NCBI RefSeq assembly: GCF_026151205.1
Contig: NC_087080.1
Coordinates: forward strand, 9,969,837 to 10,033,836
Length of the DNA stretch: 64,000 nucleotides
Direction: 5' to 3'
Source: Bolinopsis microptera
Taxonomy: Eukaryota; Ctenophora; Tentaculata; Lobata; Bolinopsidae
Shown: one piece after another, positions 24,201 through 33,978 of the stretch
Layout: each line of letters opens with the position of its first letter
Position numbering within the stretch: position 1 is the stretch's first letter
Program-made: the position numbers and the translations under genes
Notes under the pieces: generated by a model
The model's database searches: none
What the model saw: only the letters and a program-made list of their open reading frames with translations
What the model was told of the DNA's origin: nothing

Positions 24201-25901
24201 ACTCATAGACTTACAAGGAAAGTGTCCGAAAAATTTAAAGCATATCCAACCATCAGACATTATGTTACAGCTAAAAGCAGCGTATTTTGCCCCATTTTGA
24301 TCACTAAATCAACTCCGATATCCACCAAATTTTTCGGACAGTTGTGAAAGCCCTATTAGAAGGTCGTCGCCAATTTCCAGAATGATTTCAATTAAGAAAC
24401 TGAAAATAAATCCGAATAATACGACAAAAATGGTCAAATTTGGACGAATTTGGTCAAATTACGCGACTTTTACAGCTATTTTTGCTCCAAAAGCCGCGCA
24501 CCATCAAATATGGCACCTAGGCGAAACTCACTGATCTTTCCAAAAAGGTATGAAAAATTTGGTATTGTGAAAATTCTCACAGTCTCTAGAAAACAGTGGT
24601 ACAAAAATTTTTAAAATCCGAGCAAGTTTATTTTTATCGTGCACCCCCTAGTTATAGCCATTTTAAGCCTTAAATCTGCCTTTTTTGTCCTTTTTTACGA
24701 TGAATTTTACTAAGTCGTTTGTGGCCACATTGCATAGCTTAAAACTCAAATCTGAGAGAAATCCTACTCCAAAAAGTTTGATATGATCATCAGCTACACT
24801 CACAAGAATTTTTGAAGCGATATCTGGTGACCCGGGTGATTGGTGAAATGTACAACTTTAGAAGTGGGAAAAATTTCAATTTTTATTTGTTCGACCTTGT
24901 TTGGTCTGTACCTTCGGCATTTATCGTTCAATTATATAATCCTTTCAATGGCTCCTTGTACGGATTGTAAGTAATGTTCAGTAAAATAATCAGCCGAAAA
25001 AATTTTAAAATGGCTGAACTATCGGTATTACACTTACAGTGCACATAGTGACAGACTTCTCAAAATTTAAAAATTTTCGAAAAAGAAAAATATTTTTTTT
25101 CTCGATGAGGGAATATTTTTAGAAAATTTTGAAGGTGTGCAATCTTATTCTTTTTGTCTATTTAACCATAATATAAAATGAAATCGATGTTCGGAGCAAA
25201 AACGTTTTTGGTGTATCTCCCCTTAAATAGGTTTTACTGTTCTTGATATAATAGGTCGTTCACATAATATTACGTAATCACTTTTTGGACAATTTCTAAC
25301 CCGCCCCCGGGGGCGGCGCCCCCCCCCGTAATCAGTTTTACACATTGCAATGTGTTGCATTATGCATTAGCGTAATCATTTGGAACCCCCTCCCCCCACG
25401 GCTGATTACGTAGTATGTGAACAACCCGATATGATCAACTATCATATCAGATTTTAAAGTTAAACGGCAATATCCAGATTCAATGATTACAGCAGTCTTT
25501 CTTGAATTTTTTTTCTTCTATTTAACCATAATATAAAATAAAATCGATGTTCGGAGCAAAAACGTTTTCGGTGTATCTCCCCTTAAGTAAGTAACAACTA
25601 TAAAATAACAGGTTAATTTTTAATGCTCACCACAAGTCACAACCAGTTTTATCCTCCTTTCCGCTCGAAGGTATTGATATTCAGCTAGTGTATTTAATTT
25701 AACTACCTAGCTTGACGGAATAAATTCGAACGGACTTAAAATCAACGCTAGTGCCTCCAGGCTCCAGCGTCCAATCAAATTAATTTCCGTTCAAATAAAG
25801 TCCGATACGGATAAGGTATCTAAAATATTATTTAACAAATCTAAGTGCTTACCTTCTATCCCGTATAGGAGGAGAATCAGGTACAATGTCTTTATTGGCA
25901 T
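18284..25901 (-). CDS. Secreted protein with ephrin-receptor-like Cys repeats and seven sushi domains
   Basis: Exons are 25901-25853, 22672-22388, 21972-21304, 21125-20982, 20775-20593, 20316-20131, 19970-19785, 19614-19429, 19314-19135, 18775-18593 and 18477-18284. All internal exons are phase 1-1 with GT-AG borders, and the joined frame is open for 814 aa. Residues 1-16 form a hydrophobic signal peptide. Exons 2 and 3 share a VTSGFDFDD start and contain 3 and 11 copies of a 16-residue CxxC repeat (AGTFSAAGSETCSDCE type), as in GCC2/GCC3 or ephrin-receptor-like modules. Exon 4 is a diverged module of that kind. Exons 5-11 each encode one sushi/CCP domain of about 60 residues with the Cys-Cys-Cys-Cys-Trp/Phe pattern. 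No membrane anchor follows, so it is probably secreted, in adhesion, matrix or innate recognition. Intron 1 (3.2 kb) is full of mobile DNA. Uniform phase lets exons be skipped or added, so isoforms are likely. Confidence 0.85.
21340..21870 (-). repeat. 48-bp in-frame coding repeat (11 copies) in exon 3 of the sushi gene
   Basis: Each 48-bp unit encodes GGTFSAAGSATCSDCE or a close variant (A/E at position 6, K for T once). Adjacent units are nearly identical in DNA, so the array is being homogenised. Exon 2 (22388-22672) has only three such units. Confidence 0.9.
21973..22930 (-). repeat. Tandem genomic duplication carrying exons 2 and 3
   Basis: The intron sequence after exon 3 (22020-22150) matches that after exon 2 (22725-22860) almost base for base. 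The sequence at 22190-22380 matches that before the exon 3 donor (21170-21300). A third, broken copy begins at about 22930 and its other end is at 25588-25660. Confidence 0.85.
22855..22910. mobile_element. 56-bp hAT MITE with paralogous empty site
   Basis: It is flanked by CTCACATA (22847-22854 and 22911-22918). The ends CAGGGACAAAAG and CTTTTGTCCCTG are perfect inverted repeats. The duplicated intron copy at about 22138-22150 has a single CTCACATA without the insertion, so the element arrived after the tandem duplication. Confidence 0.92.
23015..25505. repeat. Large inverted repeat in intron 1 of the sushi gene
   Basis: The left arm (about 23015-24042) and right arm (about 25505-24651) are reverse complements with modest divergence. 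They include the host-intron segment GACTGCTGTAATCATTGAAT and the CATATTACGTAATCAGCCG motif next to G-rich tracts (23196-23213 and 25306-25330). The space between the arms is occupied by transposon copy 3. Confidence 0.85.
24043..24650 (+). mobile_element. Non-autonomous DNA transposon, 7-bp target duplication, copy 3
   Basis: GTTATAG flanks both sides (24036-24042 and 24651-24657). Removing it restores a TTTGAGTTATAGCCATTTTA site. The opposite arm of the inverted repeat near 23725-23760 keeps the matching uninterrupted sequence with one mismatch. The ends are TAGGTAGTGCGCC and GTGCACCCCCTA. Confidence 0.92.
25588..25662 (-). pseudogene. Relic of a third ephrin-like exon copy
   Basis: The intron flank AACAACTATAAAATAACAGG, the donor-side CTCACCACA and a fragment matching the exon end (CCAGTTTTATC, CTCCTTTCC) survive with small indels. 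The rest of the exon is gone, cut off by the inverted duplication. Confidence 0.7.
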
Positions 25902-26087
25902 TTTCAGAAGAGCTACGGGATAATGGTATTGGTTAAGGCTTGTTTATTGAATTTAACAAATGTACTGAACTCATCCACAAAAGAACTAATGGGTACTAAG
26001 CCTGAAACCAAATTTAAATATAGTTCAATTGTAAATTTTGAATAAGCTTAAAAAGAATCTGAATACCGTACTCAGAATAATTTACTG

Positions 26088-26275
26088 GGCCGCGCTCAGC
26101 CTGTCATTCCGCCTAAACATAATAGCCTGAGGTCCCCAGGTAAAGAATAATATGTAAAAATAAAATAAGAGTCTTTTGTAAAATAAAAAGATGAATCGAT
26201 AAAAATCTGGCTATAATATTAATGTTCAAAAATAAAGATTCGGCGGAATGACAGGCTGAGCGCCGCCCAATAACA
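26088..26275. mobile_element. About 185-bp MITE, long terminal inverted repeats
   Basis: The left end TTACTGGGCCGCGCTCAGCC and the right end, inverted, TTATTGGGCGGCGCTCAGCC match over about 32 bp. It carries the AACATAATAGCCTGAGG mark of the same family as 13979-14070. Confidence 0.75.
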
Positions 26276-27589
26276 AATTTTTATCCTAGGCAGAGGAGAA
26301 ACGAAACACAAATTGTTCCTACTGTGCATCTATCTAATTTATCATGGGAAAACATACGGTTTCAACATTTATGTTAATGTATAGTAATAAAGACTGCCAT
26401 GATTTGGAAAAAAAAACAAACTTAATCATTAATTCGGTGGTCAAATTTGGAAATTTTTGCAATATTTCGCCACTTCGCGGCTTAGCCTAAATTAATGAAT
26501 GATGAATTATATAAATATCAATATCATTAAATCCAAAAATAAAACGAGTCGATCCGAGACGACACGATTTAAGTCAAGACGAATCGATTCTAAACGATTT
26601 GATACGAGTGGAGACAAGTCTATTCGAGACGAGTTTATTCGAGACAAGTCTATCCAAGACGAGTCGATTCTAGACGGTTGATCGATATTACAAGATTCGA
26701 TAAGAGTTCATTCGATGGTTCAGTACCTTCATTTCAGCACAACGCATTTATAAATGGCTGAGCTGCAGTGTGCCGATTCACAACAAGAGCACCTTCTATA
26801 TCCTGTGTGTCACGTGCTGTGTGTGTCACGTGAGCAACAACCAGCCTCTTCTAATGAATAAAACACAGGCAGTTCTAAACCCCCACTTTACCTGGACTAC
26901 GTCTGTTGCATGCGTGCATTGTTTTCAGAGGGGTAATCGACGATTAACCCATTGACCATAGACAAATTATTTCCCTCTCAGAAGCGCCGGCAAGAGATTT
27001 TGTTCCTTGGTTTTCATATTTAAGGGGTCAATATATATATTATATAATGTATATTGTATAACTCTCACTTTACTGCCCCACGTACCGTAAGTGTTAGTAG
27101 ACTGATTATGGTGGTCTCAAGTGATTTCCTAACTGTGCGTGGTGCGCCAAGCTAGCATCGTGCATCATTTGTGTGCAGCTACAGTGTGATACTTACTGAA
27201 TAAAGATTATTTCTTCATTAGAGAATCGTACGATATTAATTTAATTAGTTACACATCATGAGCCAAATCATATCTGTCATCTACAGTTTTAATAAGAGTC
27301 AAGACCTTCCTTGGTCGATAAAAGCTAGTGAAAAAAAAGCATTCACAATTCATTTTAATCAAACGATATCAATGTACCAATCATGCAAGACTTTTTGCCC
27401 AGCGATCAATTATTCAGTTAACTGAGGATGGTATGAGACCAAATTGAGAAACATGTTTTAGTTTCTAGATACAAAGCGTGGATCGTCTCTTAATACGTGC
27501 TATTATAGTTATACTGGGGTACCACAATGATTTCATCTAACTTTCTAGCAAGATCACTAACACGACCCTCTATACCGACATAAGTTAAG

Positions 27590-27634
27590 TCTCTTTCTCT
27601 TTCTCTTTCTCTTTCTCTTTCTCTTTCTCTTTCT
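27590..27634. repeat. (CTTTCT)n microsatellite
   Basis: About seven hexamer copies. It gives an Arg-Glu run in one minus-strand frame that is not a gene. Confidence 0.9.
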
Positions 27635-27766
27635 GATGAGCTTATCATGAAAGTACTTGTCCACATTACATTATGTAGAAATAACAACCACGATTTAATG
27701 CATCAAATTAAAACAACTATAATCAAATTACAGCAAATTGAAAAACCCAAGAAAATTAAATGTATA

Positions 27767-27855
27767 GGGGTCGTTCACATATTACGTAATGATTATGGAG
27801 GGGGGGGGGGGTGAAAATGATCCAAAAAATGATTACGTAATATGTGAACGACCCC
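27767..27855. mobile_element. Compact 88-bp MITE
   Basis: The terminal inverted repeats GGGGTCGTTCACATATTACG continue to about 24 bp and enclose only a G-tract of about 14 and 20-odd other bases. It is flanked by ATA on both sides. The same TTCACATA..TTACGTAATCA motif is buried in the inverted repeat at 23015-25505. Confidence 0.8.
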
Positions 27856-28138
27856 ATACCACAAAAATATCATGCATGAATTCTTAATAAGATTCATATT
27901 TAACATCCTTAAAATTGTATCTAACATTAATTTGTGATAGAACTTTTACCTTTGTCAATAATAACAGGGAAAATGTATTTCTATTTATTTAATTGTACGA
28001 ACTGTATGAGTTAAATCGAATATTAAATTTCAGATTATGGTTAATAATAAATGGCCCATTTCGGGAGGCTAAGCGTTTAGCAAAAAATTAAAATTGTTCA
28101 TAAGCATTAAGCAAATATCAAATTCATGCAATTAAACA

Positions 28139-28144
28139 TTTATT
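28139..28144 (-). promoter_or_regulatory. Candidate poly(A) signal of golgin-45
   Basis: AATAAA on the minus strand about 200 bp past the stop codon at 28343-28345. Confidence 0.4.
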
Positions 28145-28342
28145 CATATCCCATTTTTATGATAAACAAATCAAGAGTTTAAATAAATAAGGTAACCAGC
28201 GTCAACATTAAAAGCCAGCCACGAACTTAGTATCTAATATTCCATACCCATTTCCATAGGACCATAAGTTTAGTTTCGTTAAAATGTACCTAAAAAGTAA
28301 AACAAACCTAACAGAATTTTAAAACCTGAAACTAAAGCTGAA

Positions 28343-31300
28343 CTACAAATGAATTATATCTTTTTCTGCGCACGACTTGCAACCTCCCACGAACATAGTT
28401 TTTTTGCACCCCGTATAACTACGAGTTAGATTACCACTCATTTCTCTACAAGTATGATTGTTTGGGATCGAATTTGTCTCTGATACAGTACTACACTTTT
28501 GGAAATCCGAAGATTTGTCTGAATTGAAACCGTTTAGTTTCCCATTAGAACAGCTTCCTTCAATAGAATGATTGCAGCATTCCGTGTCGCAGAGTCGGTC
28601 TGGTATTTCAGAGTAATCGTAGTGCTGTGAGTCTGTGTACATGTTCGGTGTCGTGGGAGGTTCAGACGGTAAATCACTCAACTGAAAAATAAAAAATTCT
28701 TGAAAATGTTGCAAAATTGCCTTAAACATTCACATTTGAAGTCAACCTTCGAGAAAAGAAAATATAGAACAACAAAGATAGAAACAAAGATAAACCGACA
28801 GAAAATATAGCAAGAATTATTTACTATAACATAAATCTCACTTGGTTGAAGTTGTACAATTCCGTAGAGTGGTGTGTCAATAATTCTGCTATACACCTAC
28901 TCGCATCTTTCAATCTCTGGTAAACATTTTATTGTAAGAGAATCATAAATTTAACATCGCCAACTGTTACGAGCCGGCATTATTATAGATAACATTTTAG
29001 GGTTGGCGCTAAGGGTTAGGGTACACTTTAGAAATATTAACCATTACTCAAAAATGTTGTCTACAATAACTTTTACCCCGGGCTTCTTTGATACTGCCTT
29101 CCTGGAAATTGTCCTGCCTAGAATACAAAATTGAAAGGTTTACAACATACCTGGAGAACGAAGTCATCGTGTTTTACCGCCGGGTCTATCTCGACAATTG
29201 TTGTGGCTAGTGTCCTAAAAGTTTTTGCGTGTCATGTCAGTCAATTGTTATCCACGCGCGTTATTTTGGAACGCGCGCTCAAATTTGCGCGAAAATATAG
29301 ACACTTTGATTCTGTAAATGTTTAAGCGCGCTACGTCGTTACAACTGAGTTGGACCGCCATTGATCACATACAACATAGCACTTGAGTTACATAAAAATC
29401 TTACTCTTCAACTAATAATATGCCACGTTGTATACTAAACGTTCATTTGACGATGAGATATAAATATACGAGATGATATCAATCTACAATGTGTTGCCAA
29501 ATATTTGGATTTACAAGATGAAACCAGGCGGCTGTAACTAGTTAACCGACAAAAGGAACGACTCTACACTAGAATATATAGTACCTATCTGCCTGGTGTA
29601 AAGTGTAGTATATGCGTTTACTGTGTTCCTCAAACTGTTTCAAAGTTTGTTGAGTTTCGTGAAGTTTTGTGGTGACAGCGTCTTTCCATACAGTCAGCTC
29701 ATTGACCACCACTCTGTGGCGAAATTCACAGTATTAGAAGAAAATTTGAACGAAGTCTGAAAGAAAGACGGAATTAATTTATAGCTTTTCCAAACATGAA
29801 TGATGAAGTATGGACATACCTAGTTGCTAAGAATTTAGATTTCCAGATGTCTCCCTGAATGACCAAATTTTCTATTCTCTCTGCATCTAGAGCTGTTTGT
29901 TTCGTGAGTATGTTAAGTTGCTCGTTAAGGTGTGCCTTCTCTTTTCCTAATTTTTCTAACCTGAAATCAGTTGAAATGTTATAGACACCGAACTCTGTAT
30001 CAAATATGATAACAAATTGAATCTTTAAAAATCTTCAACCAAATTTACTTATTAGCTTGAATCTTCTTTCATATTGAGTCGAAAGGCTGTAAAAATAGCA
30101 CAATATAAATTTTAAAATAACATGTCTAACTTGTTAGCTAAAGTGTCCCCGACAGATGCGATGAGTAATCTTTTCAGTTCAGTGTTAACTATTCTCTGTT
30201 TTTGTAATTTCAGTTCGGTTTCACTAACGTTATCTGGGATGTTTTTTGACGTTAAGCTCCCAGCTAATGACCTGTCGGCTTTGACCCAAGAGGATTATCA
30301 AAGGTTTGGAGAAAATCGAATGCTATAAAAGACGAGATCTTAACAGATGTTTGTTTGTGGTTCATTAACATGTGACCCAAAGAGACGATATACATCTGTC
30401 CGGATAAGTTACCTGGGTGTTTGGTAATGTCCGGATAAGTTACCTGGGTGTTTGGTTATGTCCGGATAAGTTACCTGGGTGTTTGGTAATATCCGGATAA
30501 GTTACCTGGGTGTTTGGTAATGTCCGGATAAGTTACCTGGGTGTTTGGTAATGTCCGGATAAGTTACCTGGGTGTTTGTTAATGTCCGGTTAAGTTACCT
30601 GGGTGTTTGGTAATGTCCGAAAAAGTTACCTGGGTGTTTGGTAATGTCCGGATAAGTTACCTGGGTGTTTGGTAATGTCCGGATAAGTTACCTGGGTGTT
30701 TGTTAATGTCCGGATAAGTTACCTGGGTGTTTGGTAATGTCCGAAAAGTTACCTGGGTGTTTGGTAATGTCCGGATAAGTTACCTGGGTGTTTGGTAATG
30801 TCCGGATAAGTTACCTGGGTGTTTGGTAATGTCCGGATAAGTTACCTGGGTGTTTGGTAATGTCCGGATAAGTTACCTGGGTGTTTGGTAATGTCCGGAT
30901 AAGTTACCTGGGTGTTTGGTAATGTCCGGATAAGTTACCTGGGTGTTTGGTAATGTCCGGATAAGTTACCTGGGTGTTTGGTAATGTCCGGATAAGTTAC
31001 CTGGGTGTTTGGTAATGTCCGGATAAGTTACCTGGGTGTTTGGTAATGTCCGGATAAGTTACCTGGGTGTTTGGTAATGTCCGGATAAGTTACCTGGGTG
31101 TTTGGTAATGTCCGGATAAGTTACCTGGGTGTTTGGTAATGTCCGGATAAGTTACCTGGGTGTTTGGTAATGTCCGGATAAGTTACCTGGGTGTTTGGTA
31201 ATGTCCGGATAAGTTACCTGGGTGTTTTTTTATGTCCGGATAAGTTACCTGGGTGTTTGGTAATGTCCGGATAAGTTACCTGGGTGTTTGGTAATGTCCG

Positions 31301-33029
31301 GATAAGTTACCTGGGTGTTTGGTAATGTCCGGATAAGTTACCTGGGTGTTTGGTAATGTCCGGATAAGATGACGTTCTCCTAACGTCAGGACAGAACTTC
31401 CTTGTTATCTCAACTTGAGGCTTAACGTTTCTGAAATTAGATCTCTTATACTCAGTTGTTCTTCCAGGTTAGATTGTGGGAGTGCGGACAAACATTTGTT
31501 CCTCTACAATACGCTAAAATAAATTGAAACGTTTGTTTTTTTAAAAACATCGATTTACCAAAATCTGAGATTTTGAAAATCTGCTATCTTTACAAAAGTT
31601 TTCTCCAAATTCCAGATCATTTTTGTTAACATTGACAAAATGTCATCTACCTAATAAGCTACCCAAACTTACGGATCATCGTATCTTCCGTAAGACTTGG
31701 CGCGAGTTGCCTCCAGATTGTACAACCCAGAAGACAACATTAACAACACCACTAACAACAAAATTAAAAACACTAACAACAACACTAACACTCAGCTCAA
31801 GATTAACAACACAAGACTTTCTCTCCTGGTCTACCTCCCATCTGGAAACTACAGAACCCGAACTGAGTGCTAGCTGTCTAGGTCAGTGTTATCATAGTGT
31901 AAACATGGCACATGTCACGTGACGTGATATGTGTCAGCTGAGTGGTATGTTCGGGAGATATACGTGTGTTTCCGTAAAATGAGTAGGCACGATATGTGTT
32001 ACGGAGTGTGACGTTTAGTCATAAAATTTGTTATGACTATGTTTTCATCGTATCACTGAGTCAGGGAAATACAGTCAAATCGCGGGTAAAATCTGGGGGT
32101 TTCTAGATATGGGTAACAGGCTTTATCATGACAAATAAGGCATTAAATTGGTACGTGTTATTTACGTTAGCGTGACGGAACACGTATTCGGCTTGCTTAC
32201 TTTACAAATCTATAAAATGTTCTATTTAATATTGGAACGGCTCTGTAGTTTGTAGGCTGAGCTGTGTAATACTTGTGTTACGTAGCTTTTGTCTCTGTTT
32301 GTTTATTTATTACGTTACATTTATTGTTAGATAAGTTGTGATTTGTTGACTAATTTTGACTTTCTACATTCTCAAAGTTTTACCAAGATCTGAAATTGGT
32401 TATTTCTTATTCGTTAGATGTCGAGGTTGCCAAATTTTCTTGCAAGGCTGTTTTTTTGTAGAATCATCACCTCACAAAAACCACCTAACATAATATTGAG
32501 AATAAAATGGATGTTAACTCACCGAAGGATCTCTCTGCCATCAGGAGTTTGATCGAGCACTGCCATTTTCTGAAAAAAGGGAAGCAATGAGAAAATAGTT
32601 CCAAACAATAATAAAGAATAGGAAAATGGTAAAAAGTAAATGAGCGTGGCTATAGCGGAATACTGTAAACTATCTTTGCATAATTTCCTCAACACAGCCC
32701 TGATGTGGCACTGTGTACCTCCCTTGGAGACCCAGGACCAAGGATCGACCGGGACCACTTTTTTTTACCGGGACCCCGGTCGAACATTGCCCAGGTGACC
32801 AAGGCGCACATGGGAGTCACAGCAGACACAGAAACGGATCACTAGCTCTGATAGTGCAGCTAAAACAGAGACAAGAGAGCTCACTAATTGCTAACAAAAG
32901 CCACAACATTGACATTTTATCTAAAAATTAGGAAATTCTTACTTTGTCCAAAAGCTTCGGGATGACGTACTCTTTTATAGAATCTAGGTCGCAAACTTCA
33001 TCAAAGATATCCTCGGCGATTCCATTCAT
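28343..33029 (-). CDS. BLZF1: Golgin-45 orthologue (8 exons, 343 aa)
   Basis: Exons are 33029-32943, 32569-32523, 30271-30122, 29960-29820, 29713-29585, 29214-29151, 28916-28842 and 28681-28343. The phases agree and sum to 1032 nt. The family signature VNTELKRLLIASVGD (about residues 73-87) matches the conserved core of vertebrate golgin-45. It is followed by coiled-coil heptads and a GDIWKSKFLATR block that aligns with the vertebrate CDVWRSKFLASR. The C-terminus keeps the CxxC pair (CKSC, residues 332-335) and a hydrophobic end (DIIHL). In mammals that tail binds the PDZ-like domain of GRASP55 with zinc, and golgin-45 tethers medial-Golgi membranes and binds Rab2. The protein is shorter than human (400 aa), mainly before the core. 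The donor after exon 3 (AT|GTTATT) is weak. The start is the first ATG of the first recognisable exon; an upstream exon cannot be excluded. Confidence 0.88.
30398..31370. repeat. 31-bp minisatellite, about 31 copies, in golgin-45 intron 2
   Basis: The unit contains CCGGATAAGTTACCTGGG then TGTTTGGTAATGT. Copies are almost identical, with a few variants (CCGAAAA, GGTTAAG, TTTTTTA). On the gene's sense (minus) strand each unit contains CCCAG|GTAACT. Confidence 0.95.
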
Positions 33030-33873
33030 CCTTACTTGAATGTTATTAGGTATTTTTAATTTAGTTTAAAACAATCTTGCTTTAAATGAAAAGTAACGAC
33101 GAAATGAAATATACAAATTCCCTTTTAAATTTAGTATAAAACCTACACCATATTGGAAATTTACTATAATTGAATTTTAGAAATCAATCTTGGGCAGTCA
33201 GTGAAAAAAGGAATAAATAATGTGTAAAAACATAAAAATAGAATTGGTATTATGCAAAAGTGGTGGAACATTATACACGTGGTCAGTGAAGTGGTGATGA
33301 CAATTTGTCTCTACCTGCTATTATCTACGTTTAACTTCTTGAAAATAACAGTAACAGCTAAGTCTAACATATTGTATGTATCGTACAAATAACTGAATAT
33401 CAAATAGTATAAATCTTTTTAAGCTTTACATCCTGGAAATAAAGGAAAATTCGGAATAAAACATCAGGAAATCTGTGGGTTTTCTGGCAATCATTATAGG
33501 TGAATAAATTATTTAAATTATTATGAACAACTTTTTATTATATGAATTTAAAACTATTATCCCATGAATAAATCACATAAATAACTAGATTCGAATGAAT
33601 AATTAATTATCGTTACGAGTGAGAATTACCATACAGTCATATCGATCTATTACTAAGCAATCCTGTAAAGTTCAGCGAACTCGAGTCAAGACAACGTTCA
33701 CTATCACTATACACATGAAATTATGCACATTAAAAAACTAACAGCTTGTTATATGCTTTATTTGTAAGCAAAAGAGAAGTTTAGTCGATCTAAAATTTTT
33801 AATATTATAACATGATCATGATGATTCAATAATAGTTTCATGGAAAGCCGCTCCATTATGCTGCAAATCGCGC
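33030..33873. other. Gap between RASGEF1 3' end and golgin-45 start
   Basis: AT-rich, no ORF. It must hold the RASGEF1 cleavage site and probably the golgin-45 promoter or 5' UTR. No TATA-like or E-box cluster stands out. Confidence 0.45.
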
Positions 33874-33879
33874 TTTATT
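33874..33879 (-). promoter_or_regulatory. Poly(A) signal AATAAA of RASGEF1
   Basis: AATAAA on the minus strand about 100 bp after the RASGEF1 stop codon at 33979-33981. Confidence 0.55.
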
Positions 33880-33978
33880 TCCAAAATGTTCGTTCGACGG
33901 TACAATATCGGGCACCTATCTGTATTTGAATGGTATTTCTGAAGTCTTGGAAGGTATTTTTTATAAACTCTTAAATAT

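Larger units (their letters stand above)
25902..28138. other. Intergenic between the sushi gene and golgin-45
   Basis: It holds a MITE (26088-26275), degenerate GAGTCGATTC-like repeats (26545-26690), two CACGTG sites (26812 and 26828), a (CTTTCT)n tract (27590-27634) and an 88-bp MITE (27767-27855). The ORFs here overlap these repeats and are not supported. Confidence 0.5.

Noticed and set aside
30052-30089. A 38-nt extra exon of golgin-45 (between exons 3 and 4)
   Set aside because: It has AG and GT borders, but including it forces a stop or a shifted acceptor in the next exon. Skipping it gives ATG|TTA GAA in frame and an exact open frame for the whole gene.
30398-31370. Regular repeats resembling a CRISPR array
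   Set aside because: There are no unique spacers. The 31-bp units are contiguous and the locus is an intron of a eukaryotic gene.
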